A stretch of DNA of 64,000 bases from Thalassobacter stenotrophicus (GCF_001458315.1 NZ_CYRX01000033.1:618621-682620); one strand, 5' to 3'. Positions 45,868-55,068 are shown, numbered from the stretch's first letter. The notes: a model not told the origin generated them from the sequence alone. Made by a program: numbers and translations.

Positions 45868-47232
45868 TTAAGCCGAAACAACCACACTGTTTCGACCTGT
45901 CGCTTTGGCCGTATAAAGCGCGCGGTCAACAGACTTGAGGATTTCGTCAATGTTGTGGTTGGCGCCTGACAGCATGGTTACCCCAAGGCTGAGCGTCACG
46001 CTGACGTGTCCGCCGTGGCCATTAGGAAGCTGCAATGTCTCAATCCCGCTGCGCAACCGCTCGGCGATGATGCGGGCCTGCTCAACACTGGCTTCTGGCA
46101 GAATGGCTAGGAACTCTTCGCCACCAATCCGGGTCACAAGGTCTTCTCCGCGTAGACTGGCGCGGAGGGTTGCGGCGACCTCTTTGAGGATTTGATCGCC
46201 AACCAGGTGGCCGAAGGCGTCGTTCACGGTTTTGAAGTGATCCACATCAATCATGATTGCGGCGGCATCGGTTCCGGTTTCTTTGCATTGGCGGGCGACA
46301 CGCTCCAGATGGCGCATGCCGTAGCGACGATTGTAGAGCCCGGTTAGGCTGTCCGTGACTGCAAGGCGTAGTCCGTCATCGAGCGTGGCGCGCAGCCGAT
46401 CGGCGCGTGTTTTTCGTTCCAACTGGGTGCGGATGCGGACGGCCAGTTCGGGTGCAAGAAACGGCTCAGAACTGATGTCATTCGCCCCAAGATCTAGGGC
46501 CGTTGCGGCACGTTCACTGTCGCCGTGGGGCAAAACGATAATGATTGCGCTGTGGCGTGTGGTGGCGCGCGACCGGAGGTCAGACATCAGGCGCAGCCCG
46601 CCGTTGCGTTCCTGCTGGTCGACGGAAATGACAAACACATCAGGCACGTTATCATCGGCAGTTAACCTTAATGCATCGTCGCCGGTTCCATAAGTGATGT
46701 CCTTGAGCATTCGGTCGTCGAGCCGTTCTTTCCATGCTTTGCTGGCCGCGAGGGTATTGGCCACCAACATGACACATGCGGCTTTCTTTGAGGACATGCT
46801 CTCTTCGGGAAAGCCCAATTCTGCAAAAGTCGCCTCACGTAAGTGCAGTTCGCGTTCTTGATCCCGGGCGCGCAAAAGGCTGCGGACACGGGCCAGCAGT
46901 GCAATCTCATCCACGGGGCGAGATAGGAAATCGTCGGCGCCTGCCTCAAGGCCCGCCATCCGGGAATCGTTGTCGTCTAGTGCAGTTATCAGGATGATTT
47001 TGATGCCTGATGTGACCGGGTCAGCCTTGAGCTTGGCGCAGACATCGAGCCCGGAGCGGCCGGGCATAAGGACATCCATCAAAATGAGGTCAGGTTGCAT
47101 GCGCCGCGCAAGAGCCAGCGCTTGGTTGCCATCCTCTGCCATGATTGTTTGGTACTGCGCCGCGGACAGCTTTACCTTGAGCACGATCCGATTGGTCGCA
47201 ACGTCGTCAACAATTAGGATCTTGCCGGTCAT
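45868..47232 (-). CDS. pleD: PleD-type response regulator with diguanylate cyclase domain
   Basis: This 454-residue protein has a first receiver domain with the phospho-acceptor D53 (LILMDVLMP), the same residue number as Caulobacter PleD. The second receiver-like domain has a serine at the acceptor position (VISVDQQERNG), so it probably only dimerises. The GGDEF domain reads RIGGEEF, which is catalytically competent. The allosteric c-di-GMP site R-G-E-D lies exactly five residues before it, so feedback inhibition is expected. It makes c-di-GMP from two GTP on phosphorylation. The divergent DUF3572 gene is the usual alphaproteobacterial neighbour. Its stop lies only four bases from the end of the convergent ZraP-like gene. 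Confidence 0.94.
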   Translation of the reverse strand: MTGKILIVDDVATNRIVLKVKLSAAQYQTIMAEDGNQALALARRMQPDLILMDVLMPGRSGLDVCAKLKADPVTSGIKIILITALDDNDSRMAGLEAGADDFLSRPVDEIALLARVRSLLRARDQERELHLREATFAELGFPEESMSSKKAACVMLVANTLAASKAWKERLDDRMLKDITYGTGDDALRLTADDNVPDVFVISVDQQERNGGLRLMSDLRSRATTRHSAIIIVLPHGDSERAATALDLGANDISSEPFLAPELAVRIRTQLERKTRADRLRATLDDGLRLAVTDSLTGLYNRRYGMRHLERVARQCKETGTDAAAIMIDVDHFKTVNDAFGHLVGDQILKEVAATLRASLRGEDLVTRIGGEEFLAILPEASVEQARIIAERLRSGIETLQLPNGHGGHVSVTLSLGVTMLSGANHNIDEILKSVDRALYTAKATGRNSVVVSA

Positions 47233-47314
47233 TTCTTCGCCTTACGCCTTTACGCATCTGTAACCGAACAGTTAGGGATAAAATGCTTAATATTTCCTTT
47301 CCAAAGGGTAAAAA

Positions 47315-47593
47315 ATGCAAATTGAGGCGGCAGAAACGATTGCAGCGCGGGCTCTGGGCTGGATCGCCGGTCAAGAAGGGCTTCTTGAGATATTTCATGG
47401 GGCCACTGGGGCCGGGCTGGATGACATCAAAGCCCAAGCAACGTCGCCCGAATTTTTGGCAGCGGTGCTTGATTTTCTCCTGATGGATGATGCTTGGGTA
47501 ACGGGCTTTTGTGAGGCTGCTTCGCTGCCATATGAAACGCTTTTGCGCGCCCGTGCCGCTTTGCCGGGAGGGGATCTTCCACATTGGACATAA
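47315..47593 (+). CDS. DUF3572 family protein
   Basis: This 92-residue, all-helical cytoplasmic protein contains AARALGWIAGQEGLLEIF and AVLDFLLMDDAWVTGFCEA, the pattern of DUF3572. The function is unknown. It is divergent from pleD, a neighbourhood conserved in many alphaproteobacteria. It overlaps the HAD phosphatase gene downstream by ten bases. Confidence 0.85.
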   Translation: MQIEAAETIAARALGWIAGQEGLLEIFHGATGAGLDDIKAQATSPEFLAAVLDFLLMDDAWVTGFCEAASLPYETLLRARAALPGGDLPHWT

Positions 47594-48333
47594 CATCAAA
47601 ACTTGATCTGCGCGGACATGCTGTCCTGTTCGACAAAGACGGCACTTTGTTCGATTTTACAGCGTCTTGGGCGACGACATCAGCAGAGATCTTGCGTCGT
47701 TTGGCCGACGGAGATGCCGCGCGTTTGGAGGCGATGGCGCAGGCGGGTGGCTTCGACCTTGAGACGCAGACATTCCGGGACGATTCGATCATCATCGCAG
47801 GCACTGCAGCAGAGCTGTTCGATATGCTGGCCACGTCCGGAAACCTGCCGCTTGCGCATGTGCGGCGCGTGACAGATGCGGCCGTGTCCAGCGCGCAGAT
47901 GGCACCGGTGAAAGGGCTGTTGCCTGCGCTTGAAGCGCTTGCACACGCGGGTGCTAAGTTGGGTGTCGTAACAAATGATTCCGAGGCCGCGGCGTTGTCA
48001 CATCTGCGGGCGACCGGCATCCTTAAGTATTTCGAAACTGTGGTCGGCTACGACAGTGGGTACACGCCAAAACCTGATCCAGGGTCATGCTTTGGGGCGG
48101 CAAACCGGCTGGGCGTCGCGGCTGAACAGTGCATCATGGTGGGCGACAGTACCCATGACCTAGAGGCGGGTGCCGCTGCGGGCATGACGTGCCTTGCTGT
48201 GTTGACGGGTATCGCGCGGACACCGACCTTGGCGCCGCTCGCGCATGCGGTGCTGCCGTCTGTGGCCGAGATTCCGGACTGGCTGAATGATTGGAGGCCG
48301 TCCAAAGAAAACGACAGCAAACGTCGCCTTTGA
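47584..48333 (+). CDS. HAD-family hydrolase (phosphoglycolate phosphatase-like)
   Basis: This 249-residue phosphatase has the catalytic DxD motif in VLFDKDGTLFDF near residue 16, motif II in LGVVTND, the lysine of motif III in YTPKPDPG and the acidic motif IV in CIMVGDSTHDLEAG. The helical cap sits after motif I, as in Gph-type proteins. Phosphoglycolate is a likely but unproven substrate. Translation starts at TTG (47584) inside the end of the DUF3572 gene, with a GGAGGGG site upstream; no ATG fits. Confidence 0.88.
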   Translation: MDITSKLDLRGHAVLFDKDGTLFDFTASWATTSAEILRRLADGDAARLEAMAQAGGFDLETQTFRDDSIIIAGTAAELFDMLATSGNLPLAHVRRVTDAAVSSAQMAPVKGLLPALEALAHAGAKLGVVTNDSEAAALSHLRATGILKYFETVVGYDSGYTPKPDPGSCFGAANRLGVAAEQCIMVGDSTHDLEAGAAAGMTCLAVLTGIARTPTLAPLAHAVLPSVAEIPDWLNDWRPSKENDSKRRL

Positions 48334-48391
48334 CACATAAAGCGGCGAGCTTGACGCGTTAACACTGGTTTGCGCATCAAGGAGAGCCACA

Positions 48392-49960
48392 ATGACGACC
48401 GACACCGTTTCAGAAGCCCCCAAACGCCGCCGAGCCGGAGGCCGCCGCGGGCACGCCGATCGTGCAGGGGGGGCGGTGATCGAACAGATGCCGTTCAAGC
48501 AGCCCGTTAACCCCGATCCCTTTGTCGAACCGCTTAACGAAGACGGCGTTCAGGCGATCCACAAGGGGGTTGTTCGGATCCTCAAAGAGATCGGCATCGG
48601 GTTTCTCAATCCCGAGGCTTGCGAAATCCTGAAGCAAGCTGGCTGCAAGGTTGAGGGTCATACCGTCTTTATGGACGAAGATTTCCTGATGCAAATGATT
48701 GGTCGCGCCCCATCACAATGGACCGTGACGCCCCGGAACCCTGACAAAAAGATTGTCATCGGTGGCCGCCATATGGCCTTTGGCAACGTGTCGTCGCCGC
48801 CGAATTCTTGGGATCTAAAGCGCGGTAAACGGTCGGGCGATATGGCGACATATGTCGATTTTATCAAGCTCACGCAGTATTTTAACTGCATCCACTTCGC
48901 GGGCGGCTATCCGGTTGAGCCGATTGATGTGCACGCACGCGAACGCCACCTTGATTGCTTGTTCCACAAGCTCACGCTGACGGACAAAGTTCCGCATGCT
49001 TACTCGTTGGGTCGTGAACGCGTCGAAGACGTGATGGAAATGTGCCGGATTGCCGGGGGTCTGACGCGCGAAGAGTTCGACGCCAAGCCGCACATGTATA
49101 CCAACATCAACTCTGTCAGCCCGCTAAAGCATGATTTCCCGATGCTTGAGGGGGCTATGATCCATGCCCGGCGCAATCAGGGTGTCGTGGTAACGCCCTT
49201 CACGCTGGCGGGTGCCATGGCGCCAGTGACCATGTCGGGGGCCGTCGCGCTGAGCCTCGCCGAAGGCCTCGCGGCGATTGCGCTGCTGCAATACATTAAC
49301 CCTGGCTGCCCGGTGGCCATCGGGACGTTTACCTCGAACGTTGACATGAAATCCGGCGCACCTGCCTTTGGCACGCCAGAATACATGCGGGCGACGCAGA
49401 TGACGGGGCAGATGGGGCGGTTTTATGGGCTGCCGATCCGGTCTTCGGGTGTGTGTGCGGCCAACGTTCCAGACGGGCAAGCCATGTGGGAGACGTCCAA
49501 CAGCCTTTGGGCTGCGGTTCAGTCGGGCTCAAATATGGTCTATCATGCGGCGGGTTGGCTTGAGGGCGGTCTGATCGCCAGCCCCGAGAAATTCGTGATG
49601 GATTGTGAAGTGATTCAGCACATCCAGCGGTATTTTGACCCGGCGCTCACCTCGACAACACCTGACGATATCGCGGTTGAGGCCATCGCGGAAGTGGGCC
49701 CCGATGGGCACTTCTTTGGCTGTCAGCACACGCAAGAACGGTATCAAACGGCGTTTTATCAACCCTTTGCGAGCGACTGGCGCAACTACGAGGCTTGGGA
49801 TCTGGCCGGTGGTGTGTGGACCGCAGAGCGGGCGCATAAAATATCACGCGATATCATCGATGGATTTGAGGCACCGCCGATGGACATCGCTATCCGGTCC
49901 GAGCTGGTGGATTTCGTGGCGCGGCGTAAAGCCGAAGGTGGCGTACCGACGGACTTCTAA
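48392..49960 (+). CDS. MttB-family methylamine/betaine:corrinoid methyltransferase (non-pyrrolysine)
   Basis: This 522-residue protein belongs to the trimethylamine methyltransferase superfamily, with characteristic segments such as HFAGGYPVEPIDVHARERHLDC, FTLAGAMAPVTMSGAVALSLAEGL and SGSNMVYHAAGWLEGGLIASPEKFVMDCE. The reading frame has no internal amber codon, so it is not a pyrrolysine enzyme. Characterised relatives such as MtgB demethylate glycine betaine or other quaternary amines onto a corrinoid protein. No corrinoid protein is adjacent, but cobalamin genes lie 11 kb downstream. The N-terminal 30 residues are arginine-rich and unusual. An AAGGAGAG site precedes the ATG. The exact substrate is unknown. 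Confidence 0.88.
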   Translation: MTTDTVSEAPKRRRAGGRRGHADRAGGAVIEQMPFKQPVNPDPFVEPLNEDGVQAIHKGVVRILKEIGIGFLNPEACEILKQAGCKVEGHTVFMDEDFLMQMIGRAPSQWTVTPRNPDKKIVIGGRHMAFGNVSSPPNSWDLKRGKRSGDMATYVDFIKLTQYFNCIHFAGGYPVEPIDVHARERHLDCLFHKLTLTDKVPHAYSLGRERVEDVMEMCRIAGGLTREEFDAKPHMYTNINSVSPLKHDFPMLEGAMIHARRNQGVVVTPFTLAGAMAPVTMSGAVALSLAEGLAAIALLQYINPGCPVAIGTFTSNVDMKSGAPAFGTPEYMRATQMTGQMGRFYGLPIRSSGVCAANVPDGQAMWETSNSLWAAVQSGSNMVYHAAGWLEGGLIASPEKFVMDCEVIQHIQRYFDPALTSTTPDDIAVEAIAEVGPDGHFFGCQHTQERYQTAFYQPFASDWRNYEAWDLAGGVWTAERAHKISRDIIDGFEAPPMDIAIRSELVDFVARRKAEGGVPTDF

Positions 49961-49980
49961 GGGTTTAAAGCTGACAAGAG

Positions 49981-50014
49981 AGGCCGCTGCGTGTGATGCG
50001 CAGCGGCCTTTTTT
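49981..50014 (+). terminator. Intrinsic terminator after the MttB-family gene
   Basis: An 11-pair perfect stem AGGCCGCTGCG/CGCAGCGGCCT with a seven-base loop runs into a T-tract, 20 bases after the stop codon. It is a strong Rho-independent terminator. Confidence 0.92.
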
Positions 50015-50032
50015 ATGCATTTAAGTTTGAGC

Positions 50033-50052
50033 CGCTAACGCATTTATTAGCG
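50033..50052. promoter_or_regulatory. Inverted repeat upstream of the H-NOX gene
   Basis: CGCTAA, eight bases, TTAGCG forms a symmetrical site 64 bases before the H-NOX start codon, within an AT-rich leader. It may be an operator, or a weak hairpin in the 5' leader. Confidence 0.3.
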
Positions 50053-50116
50053 CAGAGCCTTTGCGATTTGTTAAACTGAGTGTGTTTTTATGCTGCGACA
50101 GCTTGAGGACAGATAC

Positions 50117-50716
50117 GTGCATGGCCTGATTAACAAATCGGTGCAGGGTTTCCTGATATCGAACCACGGCAATGATGCGTGGGTTGAGATTGCGCGCATG
50201 GCAAATCTCCCTCCGCAGGGCTTTGAAAGCATGCTCACCTATCCCGATAGCATGACCGATAAGGTACTAGATGGAGCCTGTACCTACGTTGGTTGCACAC
50301 GAGCATCTCTGATGGAGGACATAGGCATGTTCCTTGTCACCCACCCTGATCTGGAAGCGGTGCGTCGGTTAATGCGCTTCGGCGGACCTACCTTTGAGGA
50401 CTTTGTACTGTCGCTGGACGAAGTGCACGATCGCGCCTGTTTGGCTGTGCCTGAACTGACCTTGCCTAAGATTAGTTTGAATGACACAGGCGTTGGTCAA
50501 TACGTGATCACCACCCAATGGCAGGTGGTGGGGGCCATTTCACTTGTATCGGGTGTGCTGCGGGCGATGGCGGACGATTACGGTGCGCTTGTTGTTTTGG
50601 ATGTTGGGCCGCATTTGCACAGTGACGGCAGGATCATGGAAACACTTTCGGTGTTTATTGCGGAGCCTGAATTCGCTGCCGGACGCAGTTTTTCATTGGC
50701 GGAGCGTTTGGCATGA
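50117..50716 (+). CDS. Stand-alone H-NOX haem sensor protein
   Basis: This 199-residue protein belongs to the haem-nitric oxide/oxygen-binding (HNOB) family. With a GTG start at 50117 and a GAGGA site at good spacing, the N terminus reads M-H-G-L-I-N-K-S-V-Q, the family hallmark. An upstream ATG at 50090 has no such support. The proximal haem ligand is His104 in LDEVHDRA, with the conserved Pro112 after it. The haem-propionate motif Y-x-S-x-R is not intact: the best match is Y129-V-I-T-T, so serine and arginine are missing. Related proteins sense nitric oxide. The next gene, an HNOBA-GGDEF protein, overlaps by ATGA and is the likely partner. Confidence 0.88.
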   Translation: MHGLINKSVQGFLISNHGNDAWVEIARMANLPPQGFESMLTYPDSMTDKVLDGACTYVGCTRASLMEDIGMFLVTHPDLEAVRRLMRFGGPTFEDFVLSLDEVHDRACLAVPELTLPKISLNDTGVGQYVITTQWQVVGAISLVSGVLRAMADDYGALVVLDVGPHLHSDGRIMETLSVFIAEPEFAAGRSFSLAERLA

Positions 50717-51723
50717 CAAGTACAGTTTCACTGGGGTTTGATGCGCTTGATGGCCTGATGCCGATGCATATTTTGATCGATAAATTAGGCGTCATTATGC
50801 ACGCGGGCCCTACGGCGGTGCGGCTTCGGCCGGAGCATGATTTGCTCGGGATGCGGCTGTTTGATGTGTTAACCTGTGTGCGCCCGGCTTGTGATGGCGG
50901 TTTCGAAGATTTTCGGCAGGTGATCGGTCAGCCTTTGAAATTACAGTTTCGCGCGGCCCCGCATACGCGGCTCAGGGGGCTTTTGCATCCATTGGACGAC
51001 GGGCAGTTGCTGTTAAACCTGTCTCTTGGATACTCTGTGGTGGAGGCTGTCTCGGACTATGCGTTGACCAGTCGTGATTTTTCGCACTGTGACCCAACGG
51101 TCGAAATGCTATTTTTGATTGAGGCAAAATCAGCAGCACTGAGCGAATCCAAAAAGTTAAACGCCCGTTTGGACGAGGCGCGTGAGGCGGCGCAGACACA
51201 GGCTGAAACGGATGCTCTGACAGGGTTACACAACCGCCGGGCAATGGATCAGCGGTTATGCGATATGACCCAAAGCCGCCGTCGGACAGAGTTTGGCTTG
51301 ATGCATCTGGACTTGGATTTCTTTAAGCAAGTCAATGATACGCACGGGCATGCGGCTGGCGATCATGTGTTGCTAAAGGTGGCTTCGATCCTGCGCGAAG
51401 AAACTCGCGCAAATGATTTGGTTGCGCGGGTTGGCGGCGATGAATTCGTCCTGATCTTTCCCGATTGTACCGATGTGACCCTTCTTGACACGATTGCGGC
51501 CCGCATCATTGCCCGATTGGAGGAGCCTATCCCTTTCGGCTCTAAGCAATGTCGTATTTCCGCAAGTATCGGGACGACGATTTCGTCGCTCTACTCGGAG
51601 CCAGACCCTGATCGGATGCTCTCGGATGCAGACACGGCCCTCTATCAAAGCAAAAACGCAGGTCGCGCCCGACATACTCTGTTCAAAGACGCCTTCGAGG
51701 CGGATGATATGGTGGCGCACTGA
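50713..51723 (+). CDS. HNOBA-GGDEF diguanylate cyclase
   Basis: This 336-residue protein starts with a PAS-like H-NOX-associated (HNOBA) domain (about residues 10-130), whose end carries the FSHCDPTVEMLFLIEAKSAAL pattern. A coiled-coil linker (140-165, KLNARLDEAREAAQTQAETD) leads to a GGDEF domain. The active site reads RVGGDEF and the inhibitory site R-A-N-D lies five residues before it, so the enzyme looks active and feedback-controlled. In other bacteria H-NOX proteins bind such partners and change c-di-GMP output on nitric oxide binding. Translational coupling to the H-NOX gene strongly supports that pairing here. Both proteins look cytoplasmic. Confidence 0.9.
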   Translation: MTSTVSLGFDALDGLMPMHILIDKLGVIMHAGPTAVRLRPEHDLLGMRLFDVLTCVRPACDGGFEDFRQVIGQPLKLQFRAAPHTRLRGLLHPLDDGQLLLNLSLGYSVVEAVSDYALTSRDFSHCDPTVEMLFLIEAKSAALSESKKLNARLDEAREAAQTQAETDALTGLHNRRAMDQRLCDMTQSRRRTEFGLMHLDLDFFKQVNDTHGHAAGDHVLLKVASILREETRANDLVARVGGDEFVLIFPDCTDVTLLDTIAARIIARLEEPIPFGSKQCRISASIGTTISSLYSEPDPDRMLSDADTALYQSKNAGRARHTLFKDAFEADDMVAH

Positions 51724-51835
51724 CGCATGGGTGAACGCGCTTTTGCCGGGGGCATGAGCCATCGTTTACTCAGGGTTGACCTCTTGGGCGCAGCAGCACA
51801 GGTTGCGCGCAACGCCCGAGCAGGATTTAGCGGCA

Positions 51836-53167
51836 ATGTCCCCCAACTCTCAGACCGATTACAGCCACAACGCATACGCGCCATCAGGGCGAACCGCGCC
51901 TTTTGCGCGTTTTGAATGGATGATCGCTTGGCGCTATCTGCGCGCGCGCAGATCCGAGGGTGGGATCAGTGTTATGACGTTGATTTCATTGATCGGCATC
52001 GCGCTGGCGGTGTTTGCACTTATCGCAACTCTCGCCGTGCGTGCTGGGTTTCGCTTCGAGTTCGTGGACACAATCGTCGGGGCCAACGCCCATGTTGAGG
52101 TGACATCGGTTGGCCAAGTCCTGCCAAACGGACAATTAACGCGGACCCTAGCGGATTATGAGGCCATCGCCGCACAGCTTGCCGCGGTTCCCGGCGTTGT
52201 CCGCGCAACTCCTGTGATCAAGGGCCAAGTGATGGCGGCGGGTTCCGGGCGCAACGCCGGGGTTGAAGTTATTGGCATCACCGCGAGCGACTTGGCGACC
52301 ATCCCGCGTCTCGCCGAGCCCGAGTTAAGTCTTGGAGATCGGGATCGTTTTGACGAAGGTCTGGCCATCGGATCTGGTGTTGCACGGCAATTGGGTGTGG
52401 GCGTTGGAGACCGCATTCGGCTGATTTCCCCCAACGGCGTGCAGACGGCCTTTGGGACCAGCCCCCGGGTAAAAGCCTATGAAGTCGTTCATATTTTTCA
52501 GGTGGGCCGATGGGATATTGACCGGGTGCGTGTCTACATGCCCTTTGCCGAGGCGCAGGCTTATTTCAACCGCGCACAGGTCGCTGATGCCATCGAAGTC
52601 GCGGTGATTGAGCCCGAGCGGATAGATGACTTCACCCTGCCATTGCTTAGCGCAGGGGGCGAGGATTTGTTGCTTTGGACGTGGAAAGACAGCTCAGGCG
52701 CTTTCCTGCGCGCGCTTCAGATGGAGGATAACATTATGTTTGTGATCCTCTCGATCCTTGTTTTGATTGCCGCACTCAACATCACCAGTGGACTGATTAT
52801 GCTGGTAAAAAACAAGGGGCGCGACATCGGTATCTTGCGCACAGTCGGGCTGTCCGAAGGTTCAATCCTACGAATTTTCTTTATTTGTGGGGCCAGTGTT
52901 GGCGTTGTGGGGACCGCGATTGGGGTGGTTCTGGGATGTTTGTTCGCCATCTACATCGACCCTGTGTTTAATCTCGTGAACGCTGTGGCCGGGGGGGGCG
53001 TTTGGGATCCGTCCATTCGCTATATCTCGGCTCTACCGGCACGACTTGAGCTTGGTGATGTTCTTAGCGCGGTTGCCTTGTCACTTACGCTCAGTTTTGG
53101 CGTCACCATTTTCCCGGCCCGCCGAGCGGCGCGGATGAACCCGGTTGAGGCCTTGCGCTATGAATGA
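51836..53167 (+). CDS. lolC: Lipoprotein-releasing ABC transporter, permease (LolC/E/F type)
   Basis: This 443-residue inner-membrane protein has the MacB-like layout. A first helix ([24 protein letters not shown], about 48-75) is followed by a large periplasmic domain and then three helices near 300-325, 355-380 and 405-430. It extracts mature lipoproteins for transfer to LolA. Only one permease gene accompanies lolD, so it probably works as a homodimer, the LolF type common outside the enterobacteria. The N-terminal 30 residues before [14 protein letters not shown] are extra and polar. The start at 51836 has a modest AGGA site. It overlaps lolD by eight bases. Confidence 0.93.
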   Translation: MSPNSQTDYSHNAYAPSGRTAPFARFEWMIAWRYLRARRSEGGISVMTLISLIGIALAVFALIATLAVRAGFRFEFVDTIVGANAHVEVTSVGQVLPNGQLTRTLADYEAIAAQLAAVPGVVRATPVIKGQVMAAGSGRNAGVEVIGITASDLATIPRLAEPELSLGDRDRFDEGLAIGSGVARQLGVGVGDRIRLISPNGVQTAFGTSPRVKAYEVVHIFQVGRWDIDRVRVYMPFAEAQAYFNRAQVADAIEVAVIEPERIDDFTLPLLSAGGEDLLLWTWKDSSGAFLRALQMEDNIMFVILSILVLIAALNITSGLIMLVKNKGRDIGILRTVGLSEGSILRIFFICGASVGVVGTAIGVVLGCLFAIYIDPVFNLVNAVAGGGVWDPSIRYISALPARLELGDVLSAVALSLTLSFGVTIFPARRAARMNPVEALRYE

Positions 53168-53849
53168 TCCGATGCTGCGCTTAAGTGATATCAAGAAATC
53201 CTACAACGCCGGTCAAGCGACTGAGATCACGGTGCTCGATGGTGCAAACCTGACGGTAGACCGGGGTGAGATCGTGGCCTTGGTCGCGCCGTCTGGGGCT
53301 GGAAAATCGACCCTACTGCACATTGCGGGGCTGTTGGACACGGCCGATAGTGGCGCGGTCGAGATAGCTGGCCAACCGCTTCAACGCGCCTCGGACGCGG
53401 AGCGCACGCGCATGCGCAGGCGGTCTGTTGGGTTTGTGTATCAGTTCCATCATTTGCTGCCTGAATTCACCGCGCGCGAAAACATCGTGCTCCCTCAGCT
53501 GGCCAATGGGGTGCCAAACGTGCAAGCAGCGGCACGCGCCGACAACCTGCTAGATAAGGTCGCCCTCGCTAAGCGAGCGGGCCATCGTCCGGCCGAAATG
53601 TCAGGGGGCGAGCAGCAGCGCGTCGCTTTTTGCCGGGCTTTGGCCAATAATCCGGGCTTGTTGCTGGCGGATGAGCCGACGGGAAACCTTGATCCCGGTA
53701 CGTCCGATACGGTTTTCGCGGCGTTGATGGGGCTGGTTCGGGAAACCGGGCTCTCCGCCGTGATTGCGACCCACAACCTTGAGCTGGCAGCGCGGATGGA
53801 TCGTCAGGTGCGGTTGGATGCCGGTAAGATTGTCGCTCTAGACGAATAG
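53160..53849 (+). CDS. lolD: Lipoprotein-releasing ABC transporter, ATPase
   Basis: This 229-residue ATPase has Walker [10 protein letters not shown] near residue 44 (alanine in place of the first glycine, common in alphaproteobacterial LolD), the Q-loop [18 protein letters not shown], the signature [15 protein letters not shown] and Walker [13 protein letters not shown]. It drives LolC. Translation starts inside the end of lolC. Its last 12 bases overlap the end of the convergent hydrolase gene. Confidence 0.94.
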   Translation: MNDPMLRLSDIKKSYNAGQATEITVLDGANLTVDRGEIVALVAPSGAGKSTLLHIAGLLDTADSGAVEIAGQPLQRASDAERTRMRRRSVGFVYQFHHLLPEFTARENIVLPQLANGVPNVQAAARADNLLDKVALAKRAGHRPAEMSGGEQQRVAFCRALANNPGLLLADEPTGNLDPGTSDTVFAALMGLVRETGLSAVIATHNLELAARMDRQVRLDAGKIVALDE

Positions 53850-54767
53850 CTCGGCGCAGCCGTTGAACAGCGCGCCGCGCACGCTCGGGCCTTCCATCGC
53901 GACCTCATGTTCTGCGTCCTGAACGATGTGCAAGGTGCTGCCTCGCCACGCGTTCATGCGGATCTCGATCGCATCGGCTTCAACGATCCGCTCAGCCGTT
54001 CCTAGCCAACAGGCGCAGGGCAGATCTGGGGCGGCTTCGCGTGCAAGTGCGTGCATCTCGCGCAAGGCTGCGTTGAGCCAACCTAGTGAAGGCCCGCCAA
54101 CGAGCAACTCAGGGTAGGCGGCGGTTTGCGACTGCATCCACGCGAACATGTCTTGGTCTCGGGTTAGGGGGTTGGCTTCAAACGGCATCGACGTGGGCTC
54201 GGCCGCTGCATCAGTGCCTGGGGCATAACGCTGGGACAGCCCCGTGTTCACTGCGATGGCGGAGCCAATCCAAGCGGCAACCCTTGTGCGATACTTAAGC
54301 TCCAGCCCCCACATTGGTGCAGAAAACGCAGCGGCTTTGACGGGTAGGCCGCGCATCAACGACCGCAATCCGATACAACCACCCATTGAATGCGCGAACA
54401 GGTAATATGGCTGGGGTAGGCCTGCGTCGCGTGCAACGGCTACGGCTGCATCGACGTCGCGTTGGTATTCGTCAAAGTTGGTCACATGGCCCAGTTTGGT
54501 GTCCGGCGCTGACCGATCCGCAAGGCCCTGCCCACGCCAATCAATCGCTAGACTAGCCAGCCCTCGCACCGCGAACTCTCGCGCGGCATCCGAGTATTTC
54601 TCAATGTATTCTGTGCGCCCCGGGAAAATCAGGACCGTCCCGCGCGCACCTGTGATGGGCCAAAGCCCCACTCTGATCCTCACGTCGTCCGAAGTGTGCG
54701 CCCAGACCGCGCGGCCCCCTTTGGGACCGCGACTGATATCACTGTGATAGGGCGCTTGTTCGAACAT
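53838..54767 (-). CDS. Alpha/beta hydrolase, lysophospholipase-like (PldB type)
   Basis: This 309-residue hydrolase has the nucleophile elbow H-S-M-G-G near residue 126, the oxyanion segment [15 protein letters not shown] near residue 45 and the histidine in DAEHEVAME near residue 285. The acid is probably in [13 protein letters not shown], where an aspartate or glutamate can be assigned. It resembles the monoacylglycerol lipase/lysophospholipase L2 group, which acts on lysophospholipids or monoacylglycerols. It lies 16 bases downstream of an SCP2 lipid-binding gene on the same strand, which supports a lipid role. It converges on and slightly overlaps lolD. Confidence 0.85.
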   Translation of the reverse strand: MFEQAPYHSDISRGPKGGRAVWAHTSDDVRIRVGLWPITGARGTVLIFPGRTEYIEKYSDAAREFAVRGLASLAIDWRGQGLADRSAPDTKLGHVTNFDEYQRDVDAAVAVARDAGLPQPYYLFAHSMGGCIGLRSLMRGLPVKAAAFSAPMWGLELKYRTRVAAWIGSAIAVNTGLSQRYAPGTDAAAEPTSMPFEANPLTRDQDMFAWMQSQTAAYPELLVGGPSLGWLNAALREMHALAREAAPDLPCACWLGTAERIVEADAIEIRMNAWRGSTLHIVQDAEHEVAMEGPSVRGALFNGCAELFV

Positions 54768-54783
54768 CTGCGCGCTTGGGGGA

Positions 54784-55068
54784 TCAGCTAAGAGCCGCGC
54801 CCAGCTTCATGGCTGTTGCCATATCGCCGTCCACGGTCAGCTTGCCACCCATAAACGCGGCGGTTGGGTTGATCTCACCCGAGATAATGCCGCGAAACGT
54901 GTCTTCATCGGCCGTTAGGGTGCATTCTGCGTCGTCGTCACCTGCGCGCACGCCATCTGCGTCCACCATGATGGCGCCTTCGTTCTCAATCACAAATTTG
55001 GCAGACCCATCGAAGCTTTCGATCTTGCCTGCCAGAACGTCTACGGCCGAGTTCACGATGTCGCTCAT
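54784..55068 (-). CDS. SCP2 sterol-binding domain protein
   Basis: This 94-residue protein is a compact SCP2-type lipid-binding domain, with FDGSAKFVIENEGAIMVDADGVR and the C-terminal GEINPTAAFMGGKLTVDGDMATAMKLG typical of the family. It probably binds acyl chains or acyl-CoA in the cytoplasm. The start is the ATG at 55068; an open extension upstream adds a lysine- and arginine-rich stretch without homology. It precedes the lysophospholipase-like gene and is divergent from the TPR gene. Confidence 0.88.
   Translation of the reverse strand: MSDIVNSAVDVLAGKIESFDGSAKFVIENEGAIMVDADGVRAGDDDAECTLTADEDTFRGIISGEINPTAAFMGGKLTVDGDMATAMKLGAALS

Noticed and set aside
48392..49960. Pyrrolysine readthrough in the MttB-family gene
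   Set aside because: The frame contains no in-frame TAG before its end, so it is a non-pyrrolysine member.
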